This document shows, in pieces, positions 1 through 6,373 of a stretch of DNA of 8,039 nucleotides. The stretch lies in assembly GCA_002348825.1 (NCBI GenBank), contig DEBN01000181.1, positions 63,626-71,664 on the forward strand, written 5' to 3'. The position numbers were made by a program, and so were the translations under genes. A model generated the notes under the pieces. It was not told the DNA's origin, ran no database searches, and saw nothing but the letters and a program-made list of their open reading frames with translations. The stretch's first letter is position 1, and the number at the start of each line of letters is the position of its first letter. The stretch is from Gammaproteobacteria bacterium UBA2955. Its GTDB lineage: Bacteria; Pseudomonadota; Gammaproteobacteria; Pseudomonadales; Azotimanducaceae.

Positions 1-555
1 GCTCATTCGGTAAATATGGTGTACCTGACCGATGTAAAAGTGCCTGTTGAAAACAGAGTGGGTGAAGAAGGTAAGGCCTGGACCTACGCAAAAGGCTTGT
101 TGGCCCACGAACGCACTGGCCTTGCAGGCATTTCGCGCTCCTTGGTGGCGCTAGAAAAACTGCGCAAGCAAGCGGGCACCGTCACCCGCGGCAATGGCAG
201 CTTGCTGGATGATCCGAGTTATCGTTCAAAGCTCGCCGAACTTGAAGTAGACCTCATGGCTACTGAATTTACTGAGCTGCGCTCATTAGCCAGCGCAGCA
301 TCTGGTGCAGAACCTGGACCAGAGTCATCTATTCTCAAACTCAAAGGCACAGAGATTCAACAGCGGCTGCAGAAACTCACCGTCGAAGCTGGCGGTATTT
401 ATTCCGCGGCCTGGGGCGGAACACCCGTGGGTCACGCCTTTGCCCACAGCGGCATGTCCGGATATCTGGCCAGTCGTGCATACACCATTTATGGGGGTGC
501 ATCCGAGGTGCAACGGGATGTGATTGCGAAAAATGTTTTAGGGTTAAAGAAATGA
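1..555 (+). CDS. Acyl-CoA dehydrogenase, large (PimC-like, catalytic) subunit, 3' part only
   Basis: The reading frame is open from the first base, so this is the last 184 residues of a longer gene; the ATG at base 16 is internal. The sequence matches the C-terminal half of FAD-dependent acyl-CoA dehydrogenases that introduce a trans-2 double bond into an acyl-CoA, most like the large subunit of pimeloyl-CoA dehydrogenase (PimC type): a V-P-V-x-N-x-V-G-E-E segment, then W-T-Y-A-K-G-L-L-A-H-E-R-T, and a C-terminal Y-G-G-A-S-E-V-Q-R. The Glu of AHERT (bases 109-111) sits where isovaleryl- and long-chain acyl-CoA dehydrogenases carry the catalytic base, whereas the medium-chain-type position (Y-E-G-T) is Gly here. 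The usual R-x-Q-F-G and Q-x-x-G-G-x-G FAD-contact motifs are absent. The stop overlaps the next gene's start, which supplies those motifs, so the two probably form one enzyme. The true substrate is unknown. Confidence 0.9.
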   Translation, partial: AHSVNMVYLTDVKVPVENRVGEEGKAWTYAKGLLAHERTGLAGISRSLVALEKLRKQAGTVTRGNGSLLDDPSYRSKLAELEVDLMATEFTELRSLASAASGAEPGPESSILKLKGTEIQQRLQKLTVEAGGIYSAAWGGTPVGHAFAHSGMSGYLASRAYTIYGGASEVQRDVIAKNVLGLKK

Positions 556-1676
556 ATTTTGATTTATCCCCAGAACAACAACTGCTCAGCGACAGCGTCG
601 AGCGGTTTGTTGCTGACCACTACCCTCTTGATCAACGACAGCTTACTGTGTTGTCCGAGCAGGGGTTTAGCAGTGACCACTGGCAATCTATGGCTGAACT
701 CGGCTGGCTCGGCGTCGGTATTGCGGAAAAGCATCAGGGTTTCGGCGGCACTCAGGCCGACACCATGGTCCTCATGGAGCAATTCGGCAAAGGATTGGTG
801 TTAGAACCGTTCTTTGCCAGCGCGGTGCTCGCCGCGAGCGCGCTGAAATACGGTGGTAGCGAAGCGCAAAAACAGGAGTGGCTGCCTAAGATAGCCGACG
901 GCAGTGCTCAACTCACCCTCGCCTATGCCGAGGAACAGGGGCGGTTCGATTTACACGATGTCGTCACCAGAGCAGAACAGAAAGACCATGGCTATGTACT
1001 GAACGGGCGTAAAAGCATGGTGCTGCATGCAGCCAGCGCCGACGCAATTATTGTCAGCGCCCGCACCAAGGGCGCGCAAACGGAGCAGGCCGGTATCGAA
1101 TTATTTTTAGTCGATACACAGGCCGACGGCGTCAGCATCTATGATTTTCCAACCGTCGACGGTCTGCGCGCGGCTGAGATTGAATTTGCCAACGTGGCTA
1201 TTGATGCCAAAGCCAAACTCGCCTGCACCGACGGCGGTTTTACAACGCTGAACCGTGTCGCCATCGATGGCATGCTGGCGCTGGCAGCTGAGGCCGTAGG
1301 CGCAATGGAGGTGCTTTACAAAGATACGGTTGCGTACACTCAGGAACGGGAACAATTCGATCGACCGTTGTCGGATTTCCAGGTCCTACAGCACCGAATG
1401 GTGGATATGTTCATGGAATACGAGCAATGCAAGTCGATGCTCTACCGCGCCACTCTGGAGGTCGTGCAACAGGGTGACGCCGCCCAACGTACCGTGCATG
1501 CGTTGAAATACCTGATCGGCAAAAACGGTATCTTCATCGGCGAAAACGCGGTGCAGTTACATGGGGGTATGGGCATGACCGAAGAACTGCGCGTAGCACA
1601 TTACTTCAAGCGCTTACTGGTGATAGACGCCCAATTTGGCAATCACGACTATCACTTAGCGCAATTCGCCGGATAG
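552..1676 (+). CDS. Acyl-CoA dehydrogenase, small (PimD-like, FAD-binding) subunit
   Basis: This 374-residue protein has the full acyl-CoA dehydrogenase layout: helical N-terminal domain (about 1-120), beta domain (about 120-225, with A-Y-A-E-E at 124-128) and C-terminal helical domain (about 230-374). The motifs R-E-Q-F-D (266-270) and Q-L-H-G-G-M-G-M (335-342) are those that contact the FAD diphosphate and adenine. The sequence is closest to the small subunit of pimeloyl-CoA dehydrogenase (PimD type). The alternative catalytic Glu position is Gly240 (I-D-G-M), and the medium-chain-type Y-E-G-T segment is replaced by R-L-L-V-I-D-A-Q-F-G, so neither usual catalytic base is visible. The start is the ATG in an ATGA overlap with the upstream subunit, preceded by AGGG (540-543) at 8 bases spacing; this suggests coupled translation and 1:1 assembly. 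Family is certain; substrate (dicarboxylyl, branched or ring-derived acyl-CoA) is not. Confidence 0.93.
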   Translation: MNFDLSPEQQLLSDSVERFVADHYPLDQRQLTVLSEQGFSSDHWQSMAELGWLGVGIAEKHQGFGGTQADTMVLMEQFGKGLVLEPFFASAVLAASALKYGGSEAQKQEWLPKIADGSAQLTLAYAEEQGRFDLHDVVTRAEQKDHGYVLNGRKSMVLHAASADAIIVSARTKGAQTEQAGIELFLVDTQADGVSIYDFPTVDGLRAAEIEFANVAIDAKAKLACTDGGFTTLNRVAIDGMLALAAEAVGAMEVLYKDTVAYTQEREQFDRPLSDFQVLQHRMVDMFMEYEQCKSMLYRATLEVVQQGDAAQRTVHALKYLIGKNGIFIGENAVQLHGGMGMTEELRVAHYFKRLLVIDAQFGNHDYHLAQFAG

Positions 1677-1679
1677 CTC

Positions 1680-2495
1680 ATGACTGCGCGCTGGTATCGA
1701 GATCCGCTGGTAACATTTGGCGTTGTTGGCATGCTCCTGTTCATAATCGCCGGCGGCATCGGCGGTGACGGGCAATCGAACATTGATGTACGTACCCAAG
1801 ACATAGAGCGCTTGGCGCAACAATGGTCTCTGCAAATGCGCAGGGATCCGAGTGCCGCAGAACTCGATGGACTCCTCGACCAATACATCAAGGAAGAGAT
1901 CTACTATCGCGAAGCGCTGCGCTTGGGGCTGGATAGAGACGACACAATCGTGCGGCGGCGTATGCTGCAAAAGCTGACTTTTCTTACTGAGGACTTGGCC
2001 GTTAGCGATATGCCAGAGCGCACCACGCTGGAACAGTATCATCAACAAAACAGCGACAACTATAGCCTACCCAAGCGGTATAGCTTCCAACATAGATATT
2101 TTTCCAGCGATCGTCGGGGCGACGCCAAACAAGTCGCCGAACAAGCGCTCACTGACGAGGATCTAATTGGCGACCCTTTTATGCTGCAGAAACAGTACGC
2201 GCAACGCTCGGAGCGAGAAGTTGGCGACCTGTTTGGCAGAGAGTTTGCAGCAGCGCTTGCAACCTTAAGTGCGAAGCAAAAGTGGCAAGGACCTCTGCGC
2301 TCCGCATACGGTTGGCACGTGGTGCAACTGAGCCGCGTAACGCCCAGCCGTATGCTCGAATTCACCGAGGTTCAGGATCGCGTGCTCGCGGATTGGCAAC
2401 AAGCCCAGCGACAAGCGGCCAACGAAGAATATTATCGTTCACTGCGCGATCGGTACCATGTGCAAATGCCCGCGCCAGCAGCCACAGCGCCCTAG
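1680..2495 (+). CDS. Membrane-anchored PpiC/parvulin-type peptidyl-prolyl isomerase
   Basis: The 271-residue protein probably acts in the periplasm as a folding helper. It has a short basic N-terminus, one hydrophobic segment at about 10-27 without a clear cleavage or lipobox site (a signal anchor), then a helical SurA/PpiC-like region. That region includes an E-E-x-Y-Y-R-E-A-L-R-L-G-L-D stretch (72-85) followed by D-D-T-I-V-R-R-R-M-L-Q-K. The rotamase-like part is about 115-222: F-Q-H at 136-138, D-L-F-G-R-E-F-A (183-190), W-Q-G-P-L (202-206) and S-A-Y-G-W-H-V-V-Q-L (208-217). The classical G-G-D-L-G strand of parvulins is not evident, so catalysis is uncertain and a chaperone role is possible. 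It starts 3 bases after the previous gene with a weak GGAT upstream. Pairing with a HupE/UreJ gene, as here, is familiar for this subfamily from memory, suggesting that it helps mature that protein or its neighbours. Confidence 0.85.
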   Translation: MTARWYRDPLVTFGVVGMLLFIIAGGIGGDGQSNIDVRTQDIERLAQQWSLQMRRDPSAAELDGLLDQYIKEEIYYREALRLGLDRDDTIVRRRMLQKLTFLTEDLAVSDMPERTTLEQYHQQNSDNYSLPKRYSFQHRYFSSDRRGDAKQVAEQALTDEDLIGDPFMLQKQYAQRSEREVGDLFGREFAAALATLSAKQKWQGPLRSAYGWHVVQLSRVTPSRMLEFTEVQDRVLADWQQAQRQAANEEYYRSLRDRYHVQMPAPAATAP

Positions 2496-2501
2496 ATCGT
2501 C

Positions 2502-3494
2502 ATGGCGCTGCGGACACTTTGGACACTATTTTTTGTAGGTTGCAGCGCATTGGCTGCGGCAGACGAAGTTCGACCGGCGTACCTGCAGATTACCGACACA
2601 ACCAGTACCGCTGAATCACCACTGTACGAAGTGCTTTGGAAACAACCTGTTGTAGAAAATCGACGCTTACCTATCGAACCGGTATTCGATCCTAACTGCG
2701 ACCTACAACCACTTGGACCACCGAGCGTTACCGCCAATGCACTGGTACAACGATGGCAGGCGCCCTGCCCGCTGAATGCCTCAAGTGTCACGATTAAAGG
2801 CCTCAGTACCTCGCTGACAGATGTCATGGTGCGGGTCATAGATGACCGCGGAGACTACGATAATTTTATTCTGCGGCCTGCCGATCCGACCCTTAATTTG
2901 GCTGCAGACGCAGTGCCGTCAGTGAGTTATCTTGTCATCGGCATCGAACACCTTGTCCTCGGCTTAGATCACGTGCTCTTTGTCATAGGCCTGGTACTTT
3001 TTATTCGCGCACCGTGGATGCTGCTGAAAACCATAACGGCGTTCACCATCGCTCACAGTATTACCCTCGCGCTTTCGATTTTTAATGTTGTCAGCCTGCC
3101 GCAAGCGCCGGTTGAGGCCGTCATTGCGCTGTCAATCGTATTTCTGGCGCGGGAACTTGCCCAAGAAGAACAACGTCGATCGGTTCTGACGCGTGCGCAA
3201 CCTTGGCTAATGGCCTTTGCGTTCGGTTTGCTCCATGGCCTTGGTTTCGCCGGCGCGCTTAGCGACATCGGACTCCCGGAGGATGCCATTGGCATGAGTC
3301 TTCTACTGTTCAACCTAGGCATCGAAATTGGCCAGTTACTCATTATCGCGCTGTTTCTCATCGTCGCGCGAGTGTGGCATCTCATCACCAAACACTTAAA
3401 CTACACCGAAGCCCATTTATATAAGGGCGCCGCTTTCGGCATGGGGATTTTGGCCAGTTACTGGACAATCGATCGAACGCTGGTGCTGCTCTAA
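2502..3494 (+). CDS. HupE/UreJ-family membrane protein with periplasmic N-terminal domain
   Basis: This 330-residue protein begins with a likely cleavable signal peptide (A-A-A before Asp21). A soluble domain of about 120 residues with two cysteines (66 and 89, possibly a disulfide) follows, then a HupE_UreJ_2-type membrane domain of about six helices (about 141-328). Characteristic motifs are G-I-E-H-L-V-L-G-L-D-H-V-L-F (147-160), F-T-I-A-H-S-I-T-L (181-189), I-A-L-S-I (208-212), F-G-L-L-H-G-L-G-F-A (241-250) and F-N-L-G-I-E-I-G-Q (270-278). The His, Asp and Glu inside the membrane fit metal-ion binding. Family members HupE and UreJ are nickel permeases or accessories for hydrogenase and urease, but no hydrogenase, urease or other nickel enzyme is present here, so the transported ion, if any, cannot be named. 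It lies 6 bases after the isomerase gene with no clear Shine-Dalgarno, indicating translational coupling. Confidence 0.88.
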   Translation: MALRTLWTLFFVGCSALAAADEVRPAYLQITDTTSTAESPLYEVLWKQPVVENRRLPIEPVFDPNCDLQPLGPPSVTANALVQRWQAPCPLNASSVTIKGLSTSLTDVMVRVIDDRGDYDNFILRPADPTLNLAADAVPSVSYLVIGIEHLVLGLDHVLFVIGLVLFIRAPWMLLKTITAFTIAHSITLALSIFNVVSLPQAPVEAVIALSIVFLARELAQEEQRRSVLTRAQPWLMAFAFGLLHGLGFAGALSDIGLPEDAIGMSLLLFNLGIEIGQLLIIALFLIVARVWHLITKHLNYTEAHLYKGAAFGMGILASYWTIDRTLVLL

Positions 3495-3516
3495 GCACAG
3501 TAACGATTCAACACAT

Positions 3517-3521
3517 GGGGG
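3517..3521 (+). promoter_or_regulatory. Ribosome binding site (GGGGG) deciding the beta-helix gene start
   Basis: A run of five G lies 5 bases before the ATG at 3527. The earlier in-frame ATG at 3515 has no purine-rich sequence upstream and would place the site inside the coding region. Starting at 3527 also gives a textbook lipoprotein signal beginning M-K-F. Confidence 0.5.
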
Positions 3522-3526
3522 CTCGC

Positions 3527-4732
3527 ATGAAATTTTCGCCACTTCATCTGACATTACTGGGTATAGGCACTTCTTTACTGCTGGGTTGCGCGCCGCAACC
3601 TGAGAAGCCCTTTACCGAGGCCTTGCGCGAGGCCTTAGAAACAGCGGCGCCTGGGGACGTCATTGAGATTCCGTCGGGAACCTTTAATTTTAAGCGGTCC
3701 CTAATTCTCAACACCGACAACGTAACCCTACGCGGCGCTGGCATGGCGCAATCAATTTTGAGCTTTAAAGGTCAGGTGGCAGGCGCTGAGGGCCTGTCCG
3801 TGAACGCCAGTAATTTCCTCATCGAGGACCTCGCTATAGAGGACACCATCGGTGACGCGCTAAAAATTAATGAAGGCGACAACATCACTATTCGCCGCGT
3901 ACGCACAGAATGGACCAACGGTCCCGATACGGAGAACGGTGCCTATGGAATTTATCCGGTGCAGACCACAAATGTACTGCTGGAAGGTAACGTGGCTATC
4001 GGCGCATCGGACGCAGGCATTTACGTCGGACAATCCCGCCAAGTGATCGTGCGCAATAATAGGGCCGAATATAACGTCGCAGGCATAGAAGTTGAGAACA
4101 CCATTGGCGCCGATGTATACAACAACATCGCCAATAACAACACTGGCGGCATCCTGGTGTTCAACATGCCAAGCATTCCCCAGCGCGGCTACGCCACCCG
4201 CGTTTTCGACAACGACGTTCACAGCAACAACACCGCGAACTTTGCAATTGCGGGTACTGCCGTATCGGGCGTTCCGGCGGGCTCGGGAGTCGTCATCAAT
4301 TCCAACGATCAGGTCGAAATTTTCAACAATCGCATCAGCAACAACAACACGGCCAACATCGTCATCTCCAGTTACTTCAGTGCTAATTTTGCCGGGCAGA
4401 GAGAACTCGCCGCAGAATTCGATCCGTACCCGGAGCAAATCATGATTTACGACAATTCGTTTGAGGGCGGCGGCACTGCTCCAGGCCTGGACTACCTTAC
4501 CCAGCTGCGCGATGCGCTATATGGCGAGCAAGGCGCGTTTCCAGACATCATATGGGACGGTATCGTAAATCCTGAGAACGATGGCAAGACACCAGCCGTC
4601 TGCGTCGATAACGGCGACGCTCAGCTGTTGAGCATTGACGCAGGCAATAACTTTGCCAATGCTGGCGTTGATATGGCGCGGCACGACTGCAGCGTTCCCA
4701 AACTTCAGCCAATCGAATTAGCGGACATTTGA
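3527..4732 (+). CDS. Right-handed parallel beta-helix lipoprotein (TIGR03805-like)
   Basis: The 401-residue exported lipoprotein has a basic start, a hydrophobic core and the lipobox L-L-G-C with Cys21. The +2 residue is Ala, so outer-membrane sorting is expected. An N-terminal cap (A-P-G-D-V-I-E-I-P-S-G-T-F, about 41-53; V-T-L-R-G-A-G, 66-72) leads into stacked beta-helix turns up to about residue 285. These contain repeated N-N-x-A/I-x-N-N-N-T-type turns (about 199-208, 229-239 and 267-278), typical of asparagine ladders in pectate-lyase-like folds. The C-terminal 115 residues are not obviously helical repeats and hold two cysteines (359 and 388, possibly a disulfide). No polysaccharide-lyase catalytic set could be identified. 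From memory, this family regularly occurs as a two-gene pair with the cytochrome family found immediately downstream, with unknown function. An alternative start at 3515 adds four residues but lacks a ribosome site. Fold is confident; role is open. Confidence 0.87.
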   Translation: MKFSPLHLTLLGIGTSLLLGCAPQPEKPFTEALREALETAAPGDVIEIPSGTFNFKRSLILNTDNVTLRGAGMAQSILSFKGQVAGAEGLSVNASNFLIEDLAIEDTIGDALKINEGDNITIRRVRTEWTNGPDTENGAYGIYPVQTTNVLLEGNVAIGASDAGIYVGQSRQVIVRNNRAEYNVAGIEVENTIGADVYNNIANNNTGGILVFNMPSIPQRGYATRVFDNDVHSNNTANFAIAGTAVSGVPAGSGVVINSNDQVEIFNNRISNNNTANIVISSYFSANFAGQRELAAEFDPYPEQIMIYDNSFEGGGTAPGLDYLTQLRDALYGEQGAFPDIIWDGIVNPENDGKTPAVCVDNGDAQLLSIDAGNNFANAGVDMARHDCSVPKLQPIELADI

Positions 4733-4735
4733 TCA

Positions 4736-5833
4736 TTGCACCCCACCGGGAGAATGACACTGGCGCTGCTAAGCGCACTGCTGTTGCTCAGCGTTGGTGG
4801 TTGCGGCAAAGACGAGGTCAGCCATTACCAAGCTGACCAGTATCCAAGAAAATTGTCCGACTGGGGTCTGATCAAACAACAAGGCAATTCTCTTTCGGTA
4901 CACCCAGACACCGTCGTTTATGCGCTAAACACTGCGTTGTTCTCCGACTACGCGCAGAAGCTGCGCACGGTGTACATTCCCCAGGGGCAAGCGGCGACTT
5001 ATCACCCTGTGGACACGTTTGACTTTCCAACCGGCAGTATCATTACTAAAACCTTCTTTTACCCTGTAAACGCGGATCAGATTGTGCTGAACGACGCCTC
5101 TTGGTCAGGCGACCCAAGGGACATCGACACGCGCGAATACCGACTGGTAGAGACACGACTGCTGGTCAAGCAGCTCGACGGTTGGGACGCTCTGCCCTAC
5201 GTCTGGTCCGGCGATGACGCCTATCTCACCCTTACTGGCGATTTACAACAATTCGCCTTGGGCGCCGGTGAGACCCTAAATTACTTAGTGCCGAGTAAAA
5301 ACCAATGCGCGTCCTGCCACGCGACCAATCACACCGATGGCAAGCTCTTGCCGATTGGGCCGAAGGCACGTCATCTCAACCGACCCCATCCGGTGAGCGG
5401 ACTCAATCAACTCGAGCGCTGGCAGCACAACGGCCAATTGCAGCAAGCGGTGCTGCCGTTCCCCGCTAATGCAGCCCTCGATGACGCAGATGCAGGTCTC
5501 GCGCATCGCGCACGATCTTATCTGGACATTAACTGCGGTCATTGCCATAACCCTAACGGGGCAGCAGACACATCGGGTCTATTGCTGGACTATGCAGACT
5601 ATCCGTCCGACAAAATGGGTTTTTGCAAGCCACCCATTGCCGCGGGTAGCGGCTCGGGTGGCCGCCTTTACTCAATCGTTCCGGGACACGCAGACCAGTC
5701 TATTCTTTCCTTCCGCTTAGGCACCACCAAACCCGCAGCGATGATGCCAGAGCTCGGCCGCGCGCTGACCCATGCAGAAGGGGTCAAACTTATTAATGAG
5801 TGGATCGATAGCTTATCCGGAGAGTGCATTTAA
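4736..5833 (+). CDS. Di-haem cytochrome c lipoprotein (SO2930 / TIGR03806-like)
   Basis: The 365-residue protein carries two covalent haem motifs, C-A-S-C-H (191-195) and C-G-H-C-H (267-271). A lipobox V-G-G-C places the lipid on Cys23 with Gly at +2, so outer-membrane attachment facing the periplasm is expected. An N-terminal domain with L-N-T-A-L-F-S-D-Y-A-Q-K-L-R (64-77) and F-P-T-G-S-I-I-T-K-T-F (97-107) precedes the haem region. P-I-G-P-K-A-R-H-L-N (206-215) and M-M-P-E-L-G (336-341) follow; the Met pair is a candidate axial ligand. Cys297 and Cys364 are free to form a disulfide. These features fit the SO2930 di-haem family, the known partner of the beta-helix family encoded just upstream. 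The start is uncertain: TTG at 4736 supplies an Arg before the hydrophobic core and sits 3 bases after the previous stop; ATG at 4754 has GGGAG too close to serve it. An electron-transfer role is likely; the partner is unknown. Confidence 0.88.
   Translation: MHPTGRMTLALLSALLLLSVGGCGKDEVSHYQADQYPRKLSDWGLIKQQGNSLSVHPDTVVYALNTALFSDYAQKLRTVYIPQGQAATYHPVDTFDFPTGSIITKTFFYPVNADQIVLNDASWSGDPRDIDTREYRLVETRLLVKQLDGWDALPYVWSGDDAYLTLTGDLQQFALGAGETLNYLVPSKNQCASCHATNHTDGKLLPIGPKARHLNRPHPVSGLNQLERWQHNGQLQQAVLPFPANAALDDADAGLAHRARSYLDINCGHCHNPNGAADTSGLLLDYADYPSDKMGFCKPPIAAGSGSGGRLYSIVPGHADQSILSFRLGTTKPAAMMPELGRALTHAEGVKLINEWIDSLSGECI
5819..5824 (+). promoter_or_regulatory. Ribosome binding site (GGAGAG) of the thioesterase gene
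   Basis: GGAGAG lies 8 bases before the ATG at 5833, inside the end of the cytochrome gene. It favours that ATG over the in-frame GTG at 5824, which overlaps this motif. Confidence 0.7.
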
Positions 5834-6321
5834 TGACTTCTAACATCGAGGCGCCGCTCCTCTGCCCCAGAGAGCGCGTGCGCGAGGACTGGATCGACTA
5901 TAACGGCCATTTAAACATGGCCTATTACAACGTCATTTTCGACCACGGAGTCGACCATTTTTTCGATTTGCTGAATGTCGGCGCAGCCTATGCCTCCAGC
6001 GGTGTCGGTTCATGTTTTACCCTCGAGGTGCATGTGAATTATGTGCAAGAGCTAAAACTCGGAGATGAAGTGGAGGTGCGCCTACAGCTCTTAGACTTCG
6101 ACCATAAACGGCTACATTTCTACCAGGAGATGTACCACTGCGATGAAGGGTATCTGGCCGCAACATCCGAACAAATGGCCCTACACGTAGACATGACAAG
6201 CCGCCGGTCAGCGTCATTTCCAGAGGCCGTAATGGCAAAATTGACCTCCGTTTTTAGTGCCCATGCGCCGCTCGTTAAAAGCAAACGCATAGGGCAGGTC
6301 ATCGGTATTAGGCGCAGCTGA
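5833..6321 (+). CDS. Hot-dog-fold acyl-CoA thioesterase (4HBT / CdhB-like)
   Basis: This 162-residue cytoplasmic protein has the single hot-dog domain length of the 4-hydroxybenzoyl-CoA thioesterase group. The signature is W-I-D-Y-N-G-H-L-N (20-28), where Asp22 is at the position of the catalytic aspartate and G-H-L-N begins the central helix. H-V-N-Y-V-Q-E-L-K-L-G-D-E-V (about 61-74) forms the typical second strand region. The full pattern resembles betainyl-CoA thioesterase CdhB and the thioesterase domain fused to some carnitine dehydrogenases, but no carnitine dehydrogenase or CdhC-like gene is visible, so the acyl group is not assigned. The start is the ATG whose A is the last base of the upstream TAA stop (TAATG), with GGAGAG at good spacing; a GTG at 5824 would add three residues. 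It is the last gene of the run and is followed at once by a terminator. It probably releases or edits acyl-CoA in the pathway of the dehydrogenase pair. Confidence 0.85.
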   Translation: MTSNIEAPLLCPRERVREDWIDYNGHLNMAYYNVIFDHGVDHFFDLLNVGAAYASSGVGSCFTLEVHVNYVQELKLGDEVEVRLQLLDFDHKRLHFYQEMYHCDEGYLAATSEQMALHVDMTSRRSASFPEAVMAKLTSVFSAHAPLVKSKRIGQVIGIRRS

Positions 6322-6328
6322 TATAAGA

Positions 6329-6352
6329 AAAAGGGCGCCGCGGCGCCCTTTT
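6329..6352. terminator. Bidirectional intrinsic terminator, perfect 24-base palindrome
   Basis: The arms AAAAGGGCGCCG and CGGCGCCCTTTT are perfectly complementary, giving a very GC-rich stem with A/T flanks. It lies 7 bases after the thioesterase stop and 21 bases beyond the stop of the convergent acyl-CoA dehydrogenase. Read on the plus strand it ends in four T; on the minus strand in five T followed by CTTAT. It can therefore end transcription from both sides, probably better on the minus strand. Confidence 0.9.
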
Positions 6353-6373
6353 CGATAAGCGCGAGAGCTTTAA

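Noticed and set aside
16..555. ATG at 16 as the start of a short 179-residue protein
   Set aside because: The frame is open upstream to base 1 and the protein begins in the middle of the acyl-CoA dehydrogenase fold, so the gene is cut by the window edge rather than short.
1656..2048. A 130-codon open frame on the minus strand across the dehydrogenase/isomerase junction
   Set aside because: It is antisense to two well-supported genes and shows no recognisable motif or ribosome site.
2502..3494. Link of the HupE/UreJ protein to a hydrogenase or urease operon
   Set aside because: No hydrogenase, urease or nickel-maturation gene occurs anywhere in the window, so this usual context cannot be claimed.
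3860..4438. A 192-codon open frame on the minus strand inside the beta-helix gene
   Set aside because: It lies wholly antisense to a gene with a clear signal peptide and fold; its composition (Val/Asp/Asn-rich) is the mirror of the Asn/Thr-rich repeats, and no family motif or ribosome site is seen.
4092..4445. A 117-codon plus-strand frame inside the beta-helix gene
   Set aside because: It is a Thr/Ser/Pro-rich shift-frame reading of the Asn-codon repeats (AAC read as ACA/CAA), not an independent gene.
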